Shown piece after piece: positions 34,510 to 42,123 of a stretch of DNA of 64,000 nt. This DNA comes from an uncultured Paracoccaceae bacterium (GTDB lineage: Bacteria; Pseudomonadota; Alphaproteobacteria; Rhodobacterales; Rhodobacteraceae): assembly GCA_947503965.1 (NCBI GenBank), contig CANNFU010000001.1, positions 620,001 to 684,000 of the forward strand, given 5' to 3'. Position 1 is the first letter of the stretch; every line of letters begins with the position of its first letter. The notes beneath the pieces are model-generated. The model made no database searches and was not told where the DNA came from. It was given only the letters and a program-made list of their open reading frames with translations. The translations under genes and the position numbers were made by a program.

Positions 34510-34633
34510 AAACACGAAGTTTTTGTAAAATCGCCTCCTCACTCTGCCCCGTCCCTGTGGATATGTTTTCCTTTTTCCGATGCGCGAACGTCGCTAGGGT
34601 GACGTTGGGGAATCAAAGGACGGGTGTCTGCGC

Positions 34634-34846
34634 ATGGAAGACTTTCAACAGGTTGGGCAATCAGCCTCGCAAGAGGTGTTGAGCATTGAGAAAGGCGGCG
34701 CCGTCGCCTTTATCCAGCAACGTTTGCATGACCGAAATCTGCATGAAACCGTTGCGAAGCTGAACCAAGAGTATCTGTTCGGCTCACCTGCCGAACGCGA
34801 AGATGCGCGCAAGGCGCTGACGCGGTTGGGATTTGCCGAAGTCTAA
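34634..34846 (+). CDS. Small hypothetical protein
   Basis: A 70-residue, charged, probably helical protein (MEDFQQVGQSASQEVLSIEKGG, then FIQQRLHDRNLHETVAKLNQEYLF, then ERED). It has no signal peptide or membrane segment. Codon use matches the neighbouring genes, supporting a real gene. It lies alone between divergent phnC and convergent bhcR, ending 13 bases from the bhcR stop. I do not recognise a family. Its upstream region is shared with phnC, so it could respond to phosphate or phosphonate supply, but this is only positional inference. Confidence 0.6.
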   Translation: MEDFQQVGQSASQEVLSIEKGGAVAFIQQRLHDRNLHETVAKLNQEYLFGSPAEREDARKALTRLGFAEV

Positions 34847-34859
34847 GCGCCGGCGAGTG

Positions 34860-35678
34860 TTATCGCCCGTTTCCACCAATAGCCGTGGTCAGCGCCCTGG
34901 CCGCCTGCATCACAGGCTCTGCCAGTTCTGCGATCCGGTCTTCGGTGATCCGGCTGGTCGGGCCTGAGACAGAGATACCTGCCACCGCCTCTCCGAACAC
35001 ATTATAGACCGGCGCCGCGATGCAGCGCATGCCGATGTTGCGTTCCTCGCCGTCAATCGCATAGCCGCGCGCCTTGGTCGCGTGCAGATCGGCGATCATC
35101 GCCTCGGGGTCGGTCAGGGTATATGGCGTGAATTGTTCCAGCTTGCTGGCGGCCAGCACCTGCCGTTGCCGCGCGTCATCCATGCGGCTGAGAAGCGCCT
35201 TGCCAATGCCAGATGAATGCATCGCCGACGCCGTGCCGGGCGGAAAGAAGGCCCGGATCGTGGCATGGGTTTCGACCTGCCCAAGGAACAGAACCTTGCC
35301 GTCACGCTCAATCCCGAGATTGGCGGTCTCTCCCGTCGCCTCCATCAATTCGCGCATGATCGGCCGCGCCCGCTCAACCAGCGAGGTGCGGCGCAGAAAC
35401 TGCGAGCCGGTCAGGAAGGCCGCAGCACCAATGTTCCAGACCTGTGACTGTTCGTCGAAATCGGCAAAGCCGCGCCCCTGAAATGTGGTCAGCACGCGAT
35501 AGACCGTTGCCGGGGACTGATCCAAGGCGCCCGCTATTTCCGATAGGGTACCACCGCCCATATTGCCCAGCGCCACCAGCACCTCTAGCGCGCGGTCCAG
35601 CGATTTGATTGTGTTCTGCTGGCCTTTGTCATCCCATGCCTTGGGGCGGCCACGGGCGCGTTTGATGTCCTCTTCCAC
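34860..35678 (-). CDS. bhcR: IclR-family regulator of the beta-hydroxyaspartate cycle
   Basis: A 272-residue IclR regulator. Residues about 20-80 are the winged helix (NTIKSLDRALEVLVALGNMGGGTLSEIAGALDQSPATVYRVLTTF). Residues about 100-265 are the effector domain (GTASAMHSSGIGKALLSRMDD, RGYAIDGEERNIGMRCIAAPVYN, GISVSGPTSRI). Position divergent from bhcABCD identifies it as BhcR, known in Paracoccus as the glyoxylate-responsive regulator of this operon. I place the start at GTG 35678, which has GGGAAGAG upstream. The ATG at 35711 lies inside a palindromic operator copy and lacks a ribosome site. Confidence 0.9.
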   Translation of the reverse strand: MEEDIKRARGRPKAWDDKGQQNTIKSLDRALEVLVALGNMGGGTLSEIAGALDQSPATVYRVLTTFQGRGFADFDEQSQVWNIGAAAFLTGSQFLRRTSLVERARPIMRELMEATGETANLGIERDGKVLFLGQVETHATIRAFFPPGTASAMHSSGIGKALLSRMDDARQRQVLAASKLEQFTPYTLTDPEAMIADLHATKARGYAIDGEERNIGMRCIAAPVYNVFGEAVAGISVSGPTSRITEDRIAELAEPVMQAARALTTAIGGNGR

Positions 35679-35694
35679 GATTCTCTTCCCGCTT

Positions 35695-35720
35695 ATGAAA
35701 AACAATTTCATAATATGAAA
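35695..35720. promoter_or_regulatory. Candidate BhcR operator 1 with overlapping palindrome
   Basis: ATGAAAAACAATTTCAT (35695-35711) is an inverted repeat with 6-base arms and a 5-base centre. It overlaps TTTCATAATATGAAA (35706-35720), a second palindrome with 7-base arms around one base. The core TGAAAAACAATTTCA (35696-35710) is repeated exactly 71 bases downstream. Position just upstream of bhcR suits autoregulation. Confidence 0.65.
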
Positions 35721-35762
35721 AATACAAACATCTGACAATAAACAGTTTTCCGGGCCACTTGG

Positions 35763-35785
35763 TTTTTGAAAAACAATTTCAAAAA
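35763..35785. promoter_or_regulatory. Candidate BhcR operator 2
   Basis: The second exact copy of TGAAAAACAATTTCA (35767-35781) is extended by T-rich and A-rich flanks into arms TTTTTGAAA/TTTCAAAAA around a 5-base centre. It lies about 60 bases before bhcA, near where its promoter should be. Duplicate sites suit a tetrameric IclR regulator. Confidence 0.65.
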
Positions 35786-35843
35786 AATTGAGTGACGCAG
35801 GGGCATCTGGCAAAACAGCATCAACCTAATGGAGGATAGGCCA

Positions 35844-37034
35844 ATGAGTTTTCAGAACCCCGTCTTTATTCCCGGCCCCACCAATATGCCCGAAGCGATC
35901 CGCAAGGCATGTGACATGCCCACGATCGACCACCGGTCACCCTTGTTCGGCCAGATCCTGCATCCGGCCCGCGCCAATGTGCAGCAGATACTGAAGTCCG
36001 ACAGCGCCGAGGTTTTCATTTTCCCGTCGACCGGAACAGGCGGCTGGGAAACAGCGCTGACCAACACGCTGTCGCCCGGTGATACCGTGCTCGCTTGCCG
36101 TAATGGCATGTTCAGTCACAAGTGGATCGACATGTGCCAGCGTCACGGGCTGAACGTCCAGATCATCGAAACACCATGGGGGCACGGCATCCCGGCAGGT
36201 CAGATGGCCGAGGCGCTGATGGCCGACGAGGGTCACGAAATCAAAGCGGTGCTGGCCACCCATAACGAGACCGCCACAGGCGTTAAATCTGACATCCGCG
36301 CCATCCGCAATGCCATGGATGCTGCCGACCACCCTGCCCTGCTGTTTGTTGACGGTGTCAGCTCAATCGCGTCGATGGATTTCCGCTTTGACGAATGGGG
36401 CGTCGATATCGCTGTGACAGGCTCTCAGAAGGGTTTCATGTTGCCTGCGGGCCTGGCCATCGTCGGGTTCAGCCAGCGCGCGATTGATGCCACGACGACG
36501 GCAAAGCTGCCGCGCACCTTCTTTGATATCAATGATATGACCAAGGGGTATGCTGCCAACGCCTATCCCTACACCCCCGCGGTGGGCCTGATGAACGGTC
36601 TGTTGCTGGCCACCGAAACGCTGCTGAAAGAAGGGTTGGACAATGTGTTTGCCCGCCATCATCGCATCGCGTCCGGCGTGCGGGCGGCTGTAGACGCCTG
36701 GGGGCTGAAGCTGTGCGCCGCATCCCCGGATGTGGAATCGGACTCTGTCAGCGCTATCTTGACACCCAAGGGGTTCAACGCCTCGGATATCGTCACGCTG
36801 GCCGCCGAAAAATACGGCGTCGCCTTTGGCACCGGTCTGGGTGATGTGGCGGGCAAGGTGTTCCGCATCGGGCATCTGGGCAGCATGACCGACGTCATGG
36901 CCCTGTCCGGCATCGCGACTGCCGAGATGTGCATGGTTGATCTTGGTCTGGACATCAAACTGGGCAGCGGCGTGGCAGCTGCGCAAGAATTCTATCGCGG
37001 CAATGCCGCACAGACACTGAAGGATGCAGCGTGA
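35844..37034 (+). CDS. bhcA: Aspartate-glyoxylate aminotransferase
   Basis: A 396-residue class V PLP aminotransferase. In the beta-hydroxyaspartate cycle BhcA transfers the amino group of aspartate to glyoxylate, giving glycine and oxaloacetate. The PLP lysine is K196 in VTGSQKGFMLPAGLA, with DGVSSIASMDFRFDEWGVD (PLP Asp) before it. The N-terminal NPVFIPGPTNMPEAIRKACDMPTIDHRSPLF is the alanine/serine-glyoxylate aminotransferase signature. The ATG at 35844 is chosen because GGAGGA lies ten bases upstream; the ATG 15 bases earlier overlaps that site. First gene of bhcABCD; its stop overlaps the bhcB start. Confidence 0.93.
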   Translation: MSFQNPVFIPGPTNMPEAIRKACDMPTIDHRSPLFGQILHPARANVQQILKSDSAEVFIFPSTGTGGWETALTNTLSPGDTVLACRNGMFSHKWIDMCQRHGLNVQIIETPWGHGIPAGQMAEALMADEGHEIKAVLATHNETATGVKSDIRAIRNAMDAADHPALLFVDGVSSIASMDFRFDEWGVDIAVTGSQKGFMLPAGLAIVGFSQRAIDATTTAKLPRTFFDINDMTKGYAANAYPYTPAVGLMNGLLLATETLLKEGLDNVFARHHRIASGVRAAVDAWGLKLCAASPDVESDSVSAILTPKGFNASDIVTLAAEKYGVAFGTGLGDVAGKVFRIGHLGSMTDVMALSGIATAEMCMVDLGLDIKLGSGVAAAQEFYRGNAAQTLKDAA

Positions 37035-38005
37035 TGAAAGACGTCAGTGACATGTATATCCCAACCTATCAGGACATGCTTGATGCGCATGAACGGATCA
37101 AGCCCCACATCAAACGCACCCCGGTACTGACCTCGGCCTATCTGAACGAACTGACGGGGGCAGAGCTGTTCTTTAAATGCGAGAATTTTCAGGAGCCCGG
37201 TGCGTTCAAAGTCCGCGGTGCCGCGAATGCTGTCTTCGGCCTGAGCGATGAGCAGGCGGCGAAGGGCGTGGCGACCCATTCATCGGGCAATCATGCCTCC
37301 TGCCTCAGCTATGCGGCCATGCGCCGGGGCATCCCTTGCAATGTGGTCATGCCGCGTACAGCACCGCAGGCCAAAAAGGACACGGTGCGCCGTTACGGTG
37401 GAGTGATTACCGAGTGCGAACCGTCGACCACATCGCGCGAGGAAACATTTGCCAAGGTGCAGGCCGAAACCGGCGGCGATTTCGTGCATCCCTATAACGA
37501 TCCGCGCGTGATCGCGGGTCAGGGCACCTGTTCGAAAGAGTTTATGGAACAGGTGGACGGGCTGGAAATGATGGTCGCCCCCATCGGCGGTGGCGGTATG
37601 ATTTCGGGCACCTGCCTGACATTGTCGACGCTTGCACCCGAGGTGCAGATCATCGCGGCCGAGCCCGAGCAGGCCGACGACGCCTATCGCAGTTTCAAGG
37701 CGGGACACATCATCGCCGATGATGCGCCCAAGACGATTGCCGATGGGCTGTTGGTGCCGCTCAAGGAACGCACCTGGCATTTCGTGTCGCATTACGTCAC
37801 CGACATCTACACCGCGTCCGAGGAAGAGATCATCGATGCGATGAAAATCACCTGGAAGCATCTGCGGATCGTGATGGAGGCAAGCTGTGCGGTGCCACTG
37901 GCGACCATCCTGAAGAACAAGGACCGCTTTGCCGGCAAGCGCGTCGGTGTGATCGTCACTGGCGGCAATGTTGATTTAGATAAACTGCCCTGGATGCAGG
38001 GCTAA
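37034..38005 (+). CDS. bhcB: Beta-hydroxyaspartate dehydratase
   Basis: A 323-residue fold type II PLP enzyme that dehydrates (2R,3S)-beta-hydroxyaspartate to iminosuccinate. The PLP lysine is K59 in ENFQEPGAFKVRGAANA. SSGNHASCLSYAA provides cofactor contacts, and PIGGGGMISGTCLTL is the Gly-rich phosphate-binding loop. It is related to threonine dehydratase and serine racemase but lacks an ACT regulatory domain. The ATG shares a base with the bhcA stop (TGATG). Third step of the cycle, after BhcC. Confidence 0.93.
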   Translation: MKDVSDMYIPTYQDMLDAHERIKPHIKRTPVLTSAYLNELTGAELFFKCENFQEPGAFKVRGAANAVFGLSDEQAAKGVATHSSGNHASCLSYAAMRRGIPCNVVMPRTAPQAKKDTVRRYGGVITECEPSTTSREETFAKVQAETGGDFVHPYNDPRVIAGQGTCSKEFMEQVDGLEMMVAPIGGGGMISGTCLTLSTLAPEVQIIAAEPEQADDAYRSFKAGHIIADDAPKTIADGLLVPLKERTWHFVSHYVTDIYTASEEEIIDAMKITWKHLRIVMEASCAVPLATILKNKDRFAGKRVGVIVTGGNVDLDKLPWMQG

Positions 38006-38017
38006 GGGAGAGAAACA

Positions 38018-39181
38018 ATGAACGATATGAGCAATCTGAGAAACCTTGAAGTCGGCTATGATGTCCCCGCCCTGCCGGGCATGGACGAGGCTGATATCCA
38101 GACCCCATGTCTTGTGCTGGATCTCGACGCGCTGGAACGCAACATCAAGAAAATGGGCGACTACGCCAAATCACACGGCATGCGCCACCGGGTCCACGGC
38201 AAGATGCACAAATCGGTTGACGTGGCCCTGTTGCAGGAAAAGCTGGGCGGGTCCGTCGGCGTGTGCTGCCAGAAAGTTTCCGAGGCCGAGGTATTCGCCC
38301 GTGGCGGCATCAAGGATGTGCTGGTCTCAAACCAGGTCCGCGACCCGCAAAAGATCGACCGTCTGGCCCGGATGCCCAAGCTGGGCGCGCGGACCATTTG
38401 CTGTGTTGATGATATCGATAATGTGGCCGACCTGTCGACCGCTGCGCAAAAGCATGGCACGACCATCGAATGTCTGGTGGAAATCGACGTGGGCGCGGGC
38501 CGCTGCGGCGTACAATACGGCCAGCCGGTTGTCGATCTGGCCAAGGCGATCGACGCGGCCCCCGGTCTGAAATACGCAGGCATCCAAGCCTATCAGGGCG
38601 CGATGCAGCACCTTGATGACTATGAAGAGCGTAAAGCCAAAACAACAATCGCCATCGATCAGGTCCGCGAAACGCTCGACATGCTGAAGGCTGAAGGGAT
38701 CGAGTCTGATATCGTCGGCGGTGGCGGCACCGGGTCCTACTATTTCGAAAGCAATTCGGGCGTGTTTAACGAACTGCAGTGCGGGTCTTACGCCTTCATG
38801 GATGCCGATTACGGCCGTATCCTCGACAAGGATGGCAACCGGATTGATGAAAACGAATGGGAAAACGCGCTGTTTATCCTGACCTCCGTCATGAGCCACG
38901 CCAAGGCGGACAAGGCCATCGTGGATGCAGGGCTGAAGGCCCAGTCGGTCGATAGCGGCCTGCCAACAATCTACGGGCGTGACGATGTGGAATACGTCAA
39001 ATGCTCCGACGAACATGGTGTCGTGGCCGACCCCGATGGTGTGCTCAAGGTCAATGACAAGCTGAAGCTGGTGCCGGGCCACTGCGATCCGACCTGCAAC
39101 GTGCATGACTGGTATGTGGGCGTGCGGAACGGGAAGGTCGAAACGCTCTGGCCGGTATCCGCACGCGGCAAGGCGTATTAA
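38018..39181 (+). CDS. bhcC: Beta-hydroxyaspartate aldolase
   Basis: A 387-residue PLP enzyme of the D-threonine aldolase/alanine racemase-like family that condenses glycine and glyoxylate to beta-hydroxyaspartate. DIQTPCLVLDLDALERNIKKM leads to the PLP segment RHRVHGKMHKSVDVA (K62 as the likely Schiff-base lysine). AGIQAYQGAMQHLDDYEER and VGGGGTGSYYFE are cofactor-binding loops. VPGHCDPTCNVHDWYVGVRNG near the C-terminus is the metal-binding segment (His/Cys) of this family. GGGAGAG lies seven bases before the start. Confidence 0.93.
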   Translation: MNDMSNLRNLEVGYDVPALPGMDEADIQTPCLVLDLDALERNIKKMGDYAKSHGMRHRVHGKMHKSVDVALLQEKLGGSVGVCCQKVSEAEVFARGGIKDVLVSNQVRDPQKIDRLARMPKLGARTICCVDDIDNVADLSTAAQKHGTTIECLVEIDVGAGRCGVQYGQPVVDLAKAIDAAPGLKYAGIQAYQGAMQHLDDYEERKAKTTIAIDQVRETLDMLKAEGIESDIVGGGGTGSYYFESNSGVFNELQCGSYAFMDADYGRILDKDGNRIDENEWENALFILTSVMSHAKADKAIVDAGLKAQSVDSGLPTIYGRDDVEYVKCSDEHGVVADPDGVLKVNDKLKLVPGHCDPTCNVHDWYVGVRNGKVETLWPVSARGKAY

Positions 39182-39193
39182 ACAACACCCGCT

Positions 39194-39253
39194 CCGGGCT
39201 TGACCCGGGGCCTCCACGTCACACCACGAAGTCCCGGGTCAGGCCCCGGGACT
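39194..39253. repeat. Paired G+C-rich palindromic repeats between bhcC and bhcD
   Basis: The gap holds a short hairpin CCGGG-cttga-CCCGG (39194-39208) and a larger one with arms AGTCCCGGG/CCCGGGACT (39230-39253). The two can also pair with each other: CCCGGGGCCT (39204-39213) is complementary to AGGCCCCGGG (39241-39250). Such CCCGGGTCAGGCCC-like repeats are common between genes in alphaproteobacteria. They may set the bhcC/bhcD mRNA ratio. Confidence 0.65.
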
Positions 39254-39281
39254 CGTCGCACCCAATGCCGAAAGACCCACC

Positions 39282-40247
39282 ATGATCATCGTCCCCGAAG
39301 CCGCGATTGCGGATATCCTCACACGCGCTGACGCCTTTACTGCCGTAGAACAGGTTTTTGCAGCCATGGCTGCAGGCGATGCCTACAACTTCCCCGTGGT
39401 CCGAGAGGCGATTGGCCACGAAGACGCGCTTTACGGCTTCAAGGGCGGGTTTGATGGCAAGGGCATGTCGCTGGGCCTGAAGGCTGGCGGGTACTGGCCG
39501 CACAACCTCGAACGGCGCGGGCTGATCAACCACCAATCCACCGTGTTCCTGTTCGATCCGGACACCGGCAAGGTTGCTGCCATGGTCGGGGGAAATCTGC
39601 TGACAGCATTGCGCACCGCGGCGGCGTCCTCCGTGTCGATCAAACATCTCGCCCGCAAGGACGCCAAGGTCATGGGCATGATCGGCGCGGGCCATCAGGC
39701 CAAGTTCCAACTGCGCGCCGCCCTGGAAACCCACAATTTCGAAAAGGTCATCGGCTGGAACTACCACCCTGAAATGCTGCCCGGCCTGGCCGAAGTCGCC
39801 AAAGAAGCAGGCGTGCCGTTCGAAGAGGTCAGCCTTGACGGGATGGTCGAGGCTGACGTTGTCATCTCGATCACGTCGGTCTTCTCACCCATCTTCGGCG
39901 CGGCCCATATCAGCCCCGGCACCCATGTGGCCTGCATGGGCACCGACACGGTCGGCAAGCAGGAATGCGAAACCGATCTGGTCGTCAAGGCCACCGTATT
40001 CACCGATGAGATTGCGCAATCCATCACGCTGGGCGAGGCGCAACACGCGGTAAAGGCAGGGTTGAAAACCGAGGATGACATCACTGAAATCGGTGCGGTC
40101 ATCAATGGCAAGCATCCAGGCCGGACAGGCGACGATGAAATCACGCTCTTCGACGGGACCGGTGTTGGTCTGCAGGACCTTGCCGTGGCATCCTCTATCG
40201 TTGCACTCGCCGTCGAAAAGGGCATGGCGACTGAAGTCGACTTCTGA
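39282..40247 (+). CDS. bhcD: Iminosuccinate reductase
   Basis: A 321-residue member of the ornithine cyclodeaminase/mu-crystallin family that reduces iminosuccinate to L-aspartate with NADH, closing the beta-hydroxyaspartate cycle. The Rossmann motif KVMGMIGAGHQAKFQLRAAL is near residue 130. SLGLKAGGYWPHNLERRGLINHQSTVFLFD supplies the substrate-binding residues, and CMGTDTVGKQECE the usual family segment. Only a weak GAAAGA ribosome site is seen. It follows bhcC after 100 bases that hold palindromic repeats. Confidence 0.92.
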   Translation: MIIVPEAAIADILTRADAFTAVEQVFAAMAAGDAYNFPVVREAIGHEDALYGFKGGFDGKGMSLGLKAGGYWPHNLERRGLINHQSTVFLFDPDTGKVAAMVGGNLLTALRTAAASSVSIKHLARKDAKVMGMIGAGHQAKFQLRAALETHNFEKVIGWNYHPEMLPGLAEVAKEAGVPFEEVSLDGMVEADVVISITSVFSPIFGAAHISPGTHVACMGTDTVGKQECETDLVVKATVFTDEIAQSITLGEAQHAVKAGLKTEDDITEIGAVINGKHPGRTGDDEITLFDGTGVGLQDLAVASSIVALAVEKGMATEVDF

Positions 40248-40255
40248 AATGAAAA

Positions 40256-40278
40256 GCCCCCGCCGCTTTGGCGGGGGC
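40256..40278 (-). terminator. Intrinsic terminator for the purine permease (minus strand)
   Basis: A 9-base-pair G+C stem GCCCCCGCC/GGCGGGGGC with a 5-base loop. On the minus strand it is followed by TTTTCATTT, so it can end transcription of the permease gene. On the plus strand after bhcD there is no U-tract, so termination there would be weaker. Confidence 0.75.
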
Positions 40279-40291
40279 CAGCGCAATCTGA

Positions 40292-41605
40292 TCAGTCCAG
40301 GTCTTTTGGCAATATCAGGTTCAATCCGATCGCCATGATCGCCGTCGGCGCCACCGCAGACGTCGCAAGCGTATTGATCACGCCCGGCAGATACTGCACT
40401 GCTGTCGGAACAAGGTTCAGCCCCAGACCAAAGGCCAGCGAGACTGCGATGATGATCATGGTGCGTCGGGTCATCTTTTCTTCGCAGAGCACATTCATAC
40501 CAGCCGCCGCGACCATCCCGAACATGACGATCACACCACCGCCCAGCACCGGCAACGGCATCGATGCGATTACGGCGCCGATCTTGGGCACCAGCCCACA
40601 GACGATCATGATGATCCCGGCAATCGTCACCACATGGCGGGACATGATCCCGGTCATGCCGACAATCCCGACATTCTGGCTGAATGAGGTATTCGGCAAA
40701 CCACCAAAGACCCCGGCCACCGCCGTACCCAGACCATCGGCATATGTGGCGCCTGAAATCTCTTCATCCGTTGCCTCGCGATTGGCCCCGGCCTTTGCAG
40801 TGGCCGACGCGTCTCCCACCGTCTCAATCGCGGAGACGATGGACACTAACGTCACTGCGATGACCGCGCCCAGATTGAATTCGAACCCATAGGGCAGCGG
40901 TGTGATTGATGTCACCCAGGCCGCGTTCGCCACCGGTGCGAAATTCACCATGCCCAGCGCAAAGGCCAGCGCGTAGCCCGCCAGCAGACCCAACAGAATG
41001 GCCGCATTGGACAGCAATCCCTTGGTGAAGAACTTCAACGCCAGCGACACGACGATCACCGTCAAAGCAACCGACCAATGCTTGAGCGAGCCGAAACTCT
41101 CTGCTTCCATCTGGAACTGCGCTGCCCCACCGGCGGCATATTTGATCGCCACAGGAATCAGATACAAACCAATCGCCAGAATGACCAATCCCGTCACCAA
41201 GGGCGGGAAGAGCCAGCGCAGGTTCTTGATCACCACACCAAGGCAGAAATGGATCACACCCCCGATGATACAAGCCGTCAATGCCACGCTTAGCCCCATC
41301 GTCGCCGCAACACCGGCCAGCACACCCACAAAGGCAAAGCTGGTCCCTTGCATGATCGGCAGCCGCGCCCCGATCGGGCCGACACCCACGGTTTGAAACA
41401 CAGTTGCCACACCGGCAAACAGCATGGCCATCTGGATCAGGTAAATCTGTTCCGGCCCGCCAAAGGCGAGCCCTGCCGCCCCTGCCACGATAATCGATGG
41501 CGTTACATTTGACGCAAACATCGCCAGCACATGTTGCAACCCCAGTGGCACCGCCTGTGCAATCGGCGGCGTCACATTCGGATCGCTATAAGTCGTATCA
41601 GTCAT
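40292..41605 (-). CDS. NCS2-family purine/uracil permease
   Basis: A 437-residue inner-membrane transporter with about 12-14 hydrophobic segments. NCS2 hallmarks are GLQHVLAMFASNVTPSIIVAGAAGL at the N-terminus, VGIVGMTGIMSRHVVTIAGIIMIVCGLVPKIGA with the preceding NTSFSQNVG motif, and MPLPVLGGGVIVMFGMVAAAGM. The context of urate and ureidoglycolate enzymes makes xanthine or urate the likely substrate, with uracil a less likely alternative. AGGGGA precedes the ATG. It is the last gene of the minus-strand purine operon and is followed by an intrinsic terminator. Confidence 0.9.
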   Translation of the reverse strand: MTDTTYSDPNVTPPIAQAVPLGLQHVLAMFASNVTPSIIVAGAAGLAFGGPEQIYLIQMAMLFAGVATVFQTVGVGPIGARLPIMQGTSFAFVGVLAGVAATMGLSVALTACIIGGVIHFCLGVVIKNLRWLFPPLVTGLVILAIGLYLIPVAIKYAAGGAAQFQMEAESFGSLKHWSVALTVIVVSLALKFFTKGLLSNAAILLGLLAGYALAFALGMVNFAPVANAAWVTSITPLPYGFEFNLGAVIAVTLVSIVSAIETVGDASATAKAGANREATDEEISGATYADGLGTAVAGVFGGLPNTSFSQNVGIVGMTGIMSRHVVTIAGIIMIVCGLVPKIGAVIASMPLPVLGGGVIVMFGMVAAAGMNVLCEEKMTRRTMIIIAVSLAFGLGLNLVPTAVQYLPGVINTLATSAVAPTAIMAIGLNLILPKDLD

Positions 41606-41652
41606 TTAGGTTGTCCCCTGTTACGTGGCCGGTCTTCCCGCCGATCCACTTG

Positions 41653-42123
41653 TCAAAACACCACGCGGTAAGGCGTGGCAAACACATGCTCCTCCAAATT
41701 CGGGCCCTCGCCGATACGGTCGATCACGGCAAAAAGGCCGGGGCCGGTTAACGGGGTGAGCACCCCATGCCACACCCCGCGATGGAAATTGATGCCCTCT
41801 CCCGGGGCGGTGATGAAGGCCTTTGGCTGAAGGTCGGCGTCGGCGACGATCACCAGAAACGGGTCCATGCTCATCGGGATGAACGCCTGTGACCCAAGTG
41901 GATGTCGTTCGACCAGATCCAGCTTGTAGGGCAATTGCCGCAGTTCCGATCGGAACAGGCTGATGCCCACACGGCCATCCACATCAACCCGCGCGCGGTC
42001 ATGAAACCGCCCGCACAGTCCCGCATTGATGATCTTGTCAGGGTCACCGTCGCAATTCAGCACATCCCCGAACGGCGCTAAGGCTGCGGCTGTCAGCGGG
42101 GATATGATGATATCGCGGCTCAT
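41653..42123 (-). CDS. allA: Ureidoglycolate lyase
   Basis: A 156-residue cupin-fold enzyme that splits ureidoglycolate to glyoxylate and urea. ISPLTAAALAPFGDVLNCDG at the N-terminus, LVERHPLGSQAFIPMSMDPFLVIVA in the middle and FHRGVWHGVLTPLTGPGLFAVIDRIG towards the end are AllA signatures. It overlaps the PuuE-UraD gene by four bases (ATGA). The glyoxylate it releases is the direct substrate of the beta-hydroxyaspartate cycle encoded a few kilobases away. Confidence 0.92.
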   Translation of the reverse strand: MSRDIIISPLTAAALAPFGDVLNCDGDPDKIINAGLCGRFHDRARVDVDGRVGISLFRSELRQLPYKLDLVERHPLGSQAFIPMSMDPFLVIVADADLQPKAFITAPGEGINFHRGVWHGVLTPLTGPGLFAVIDRIGEGPNLEEHVFATPYRVVF

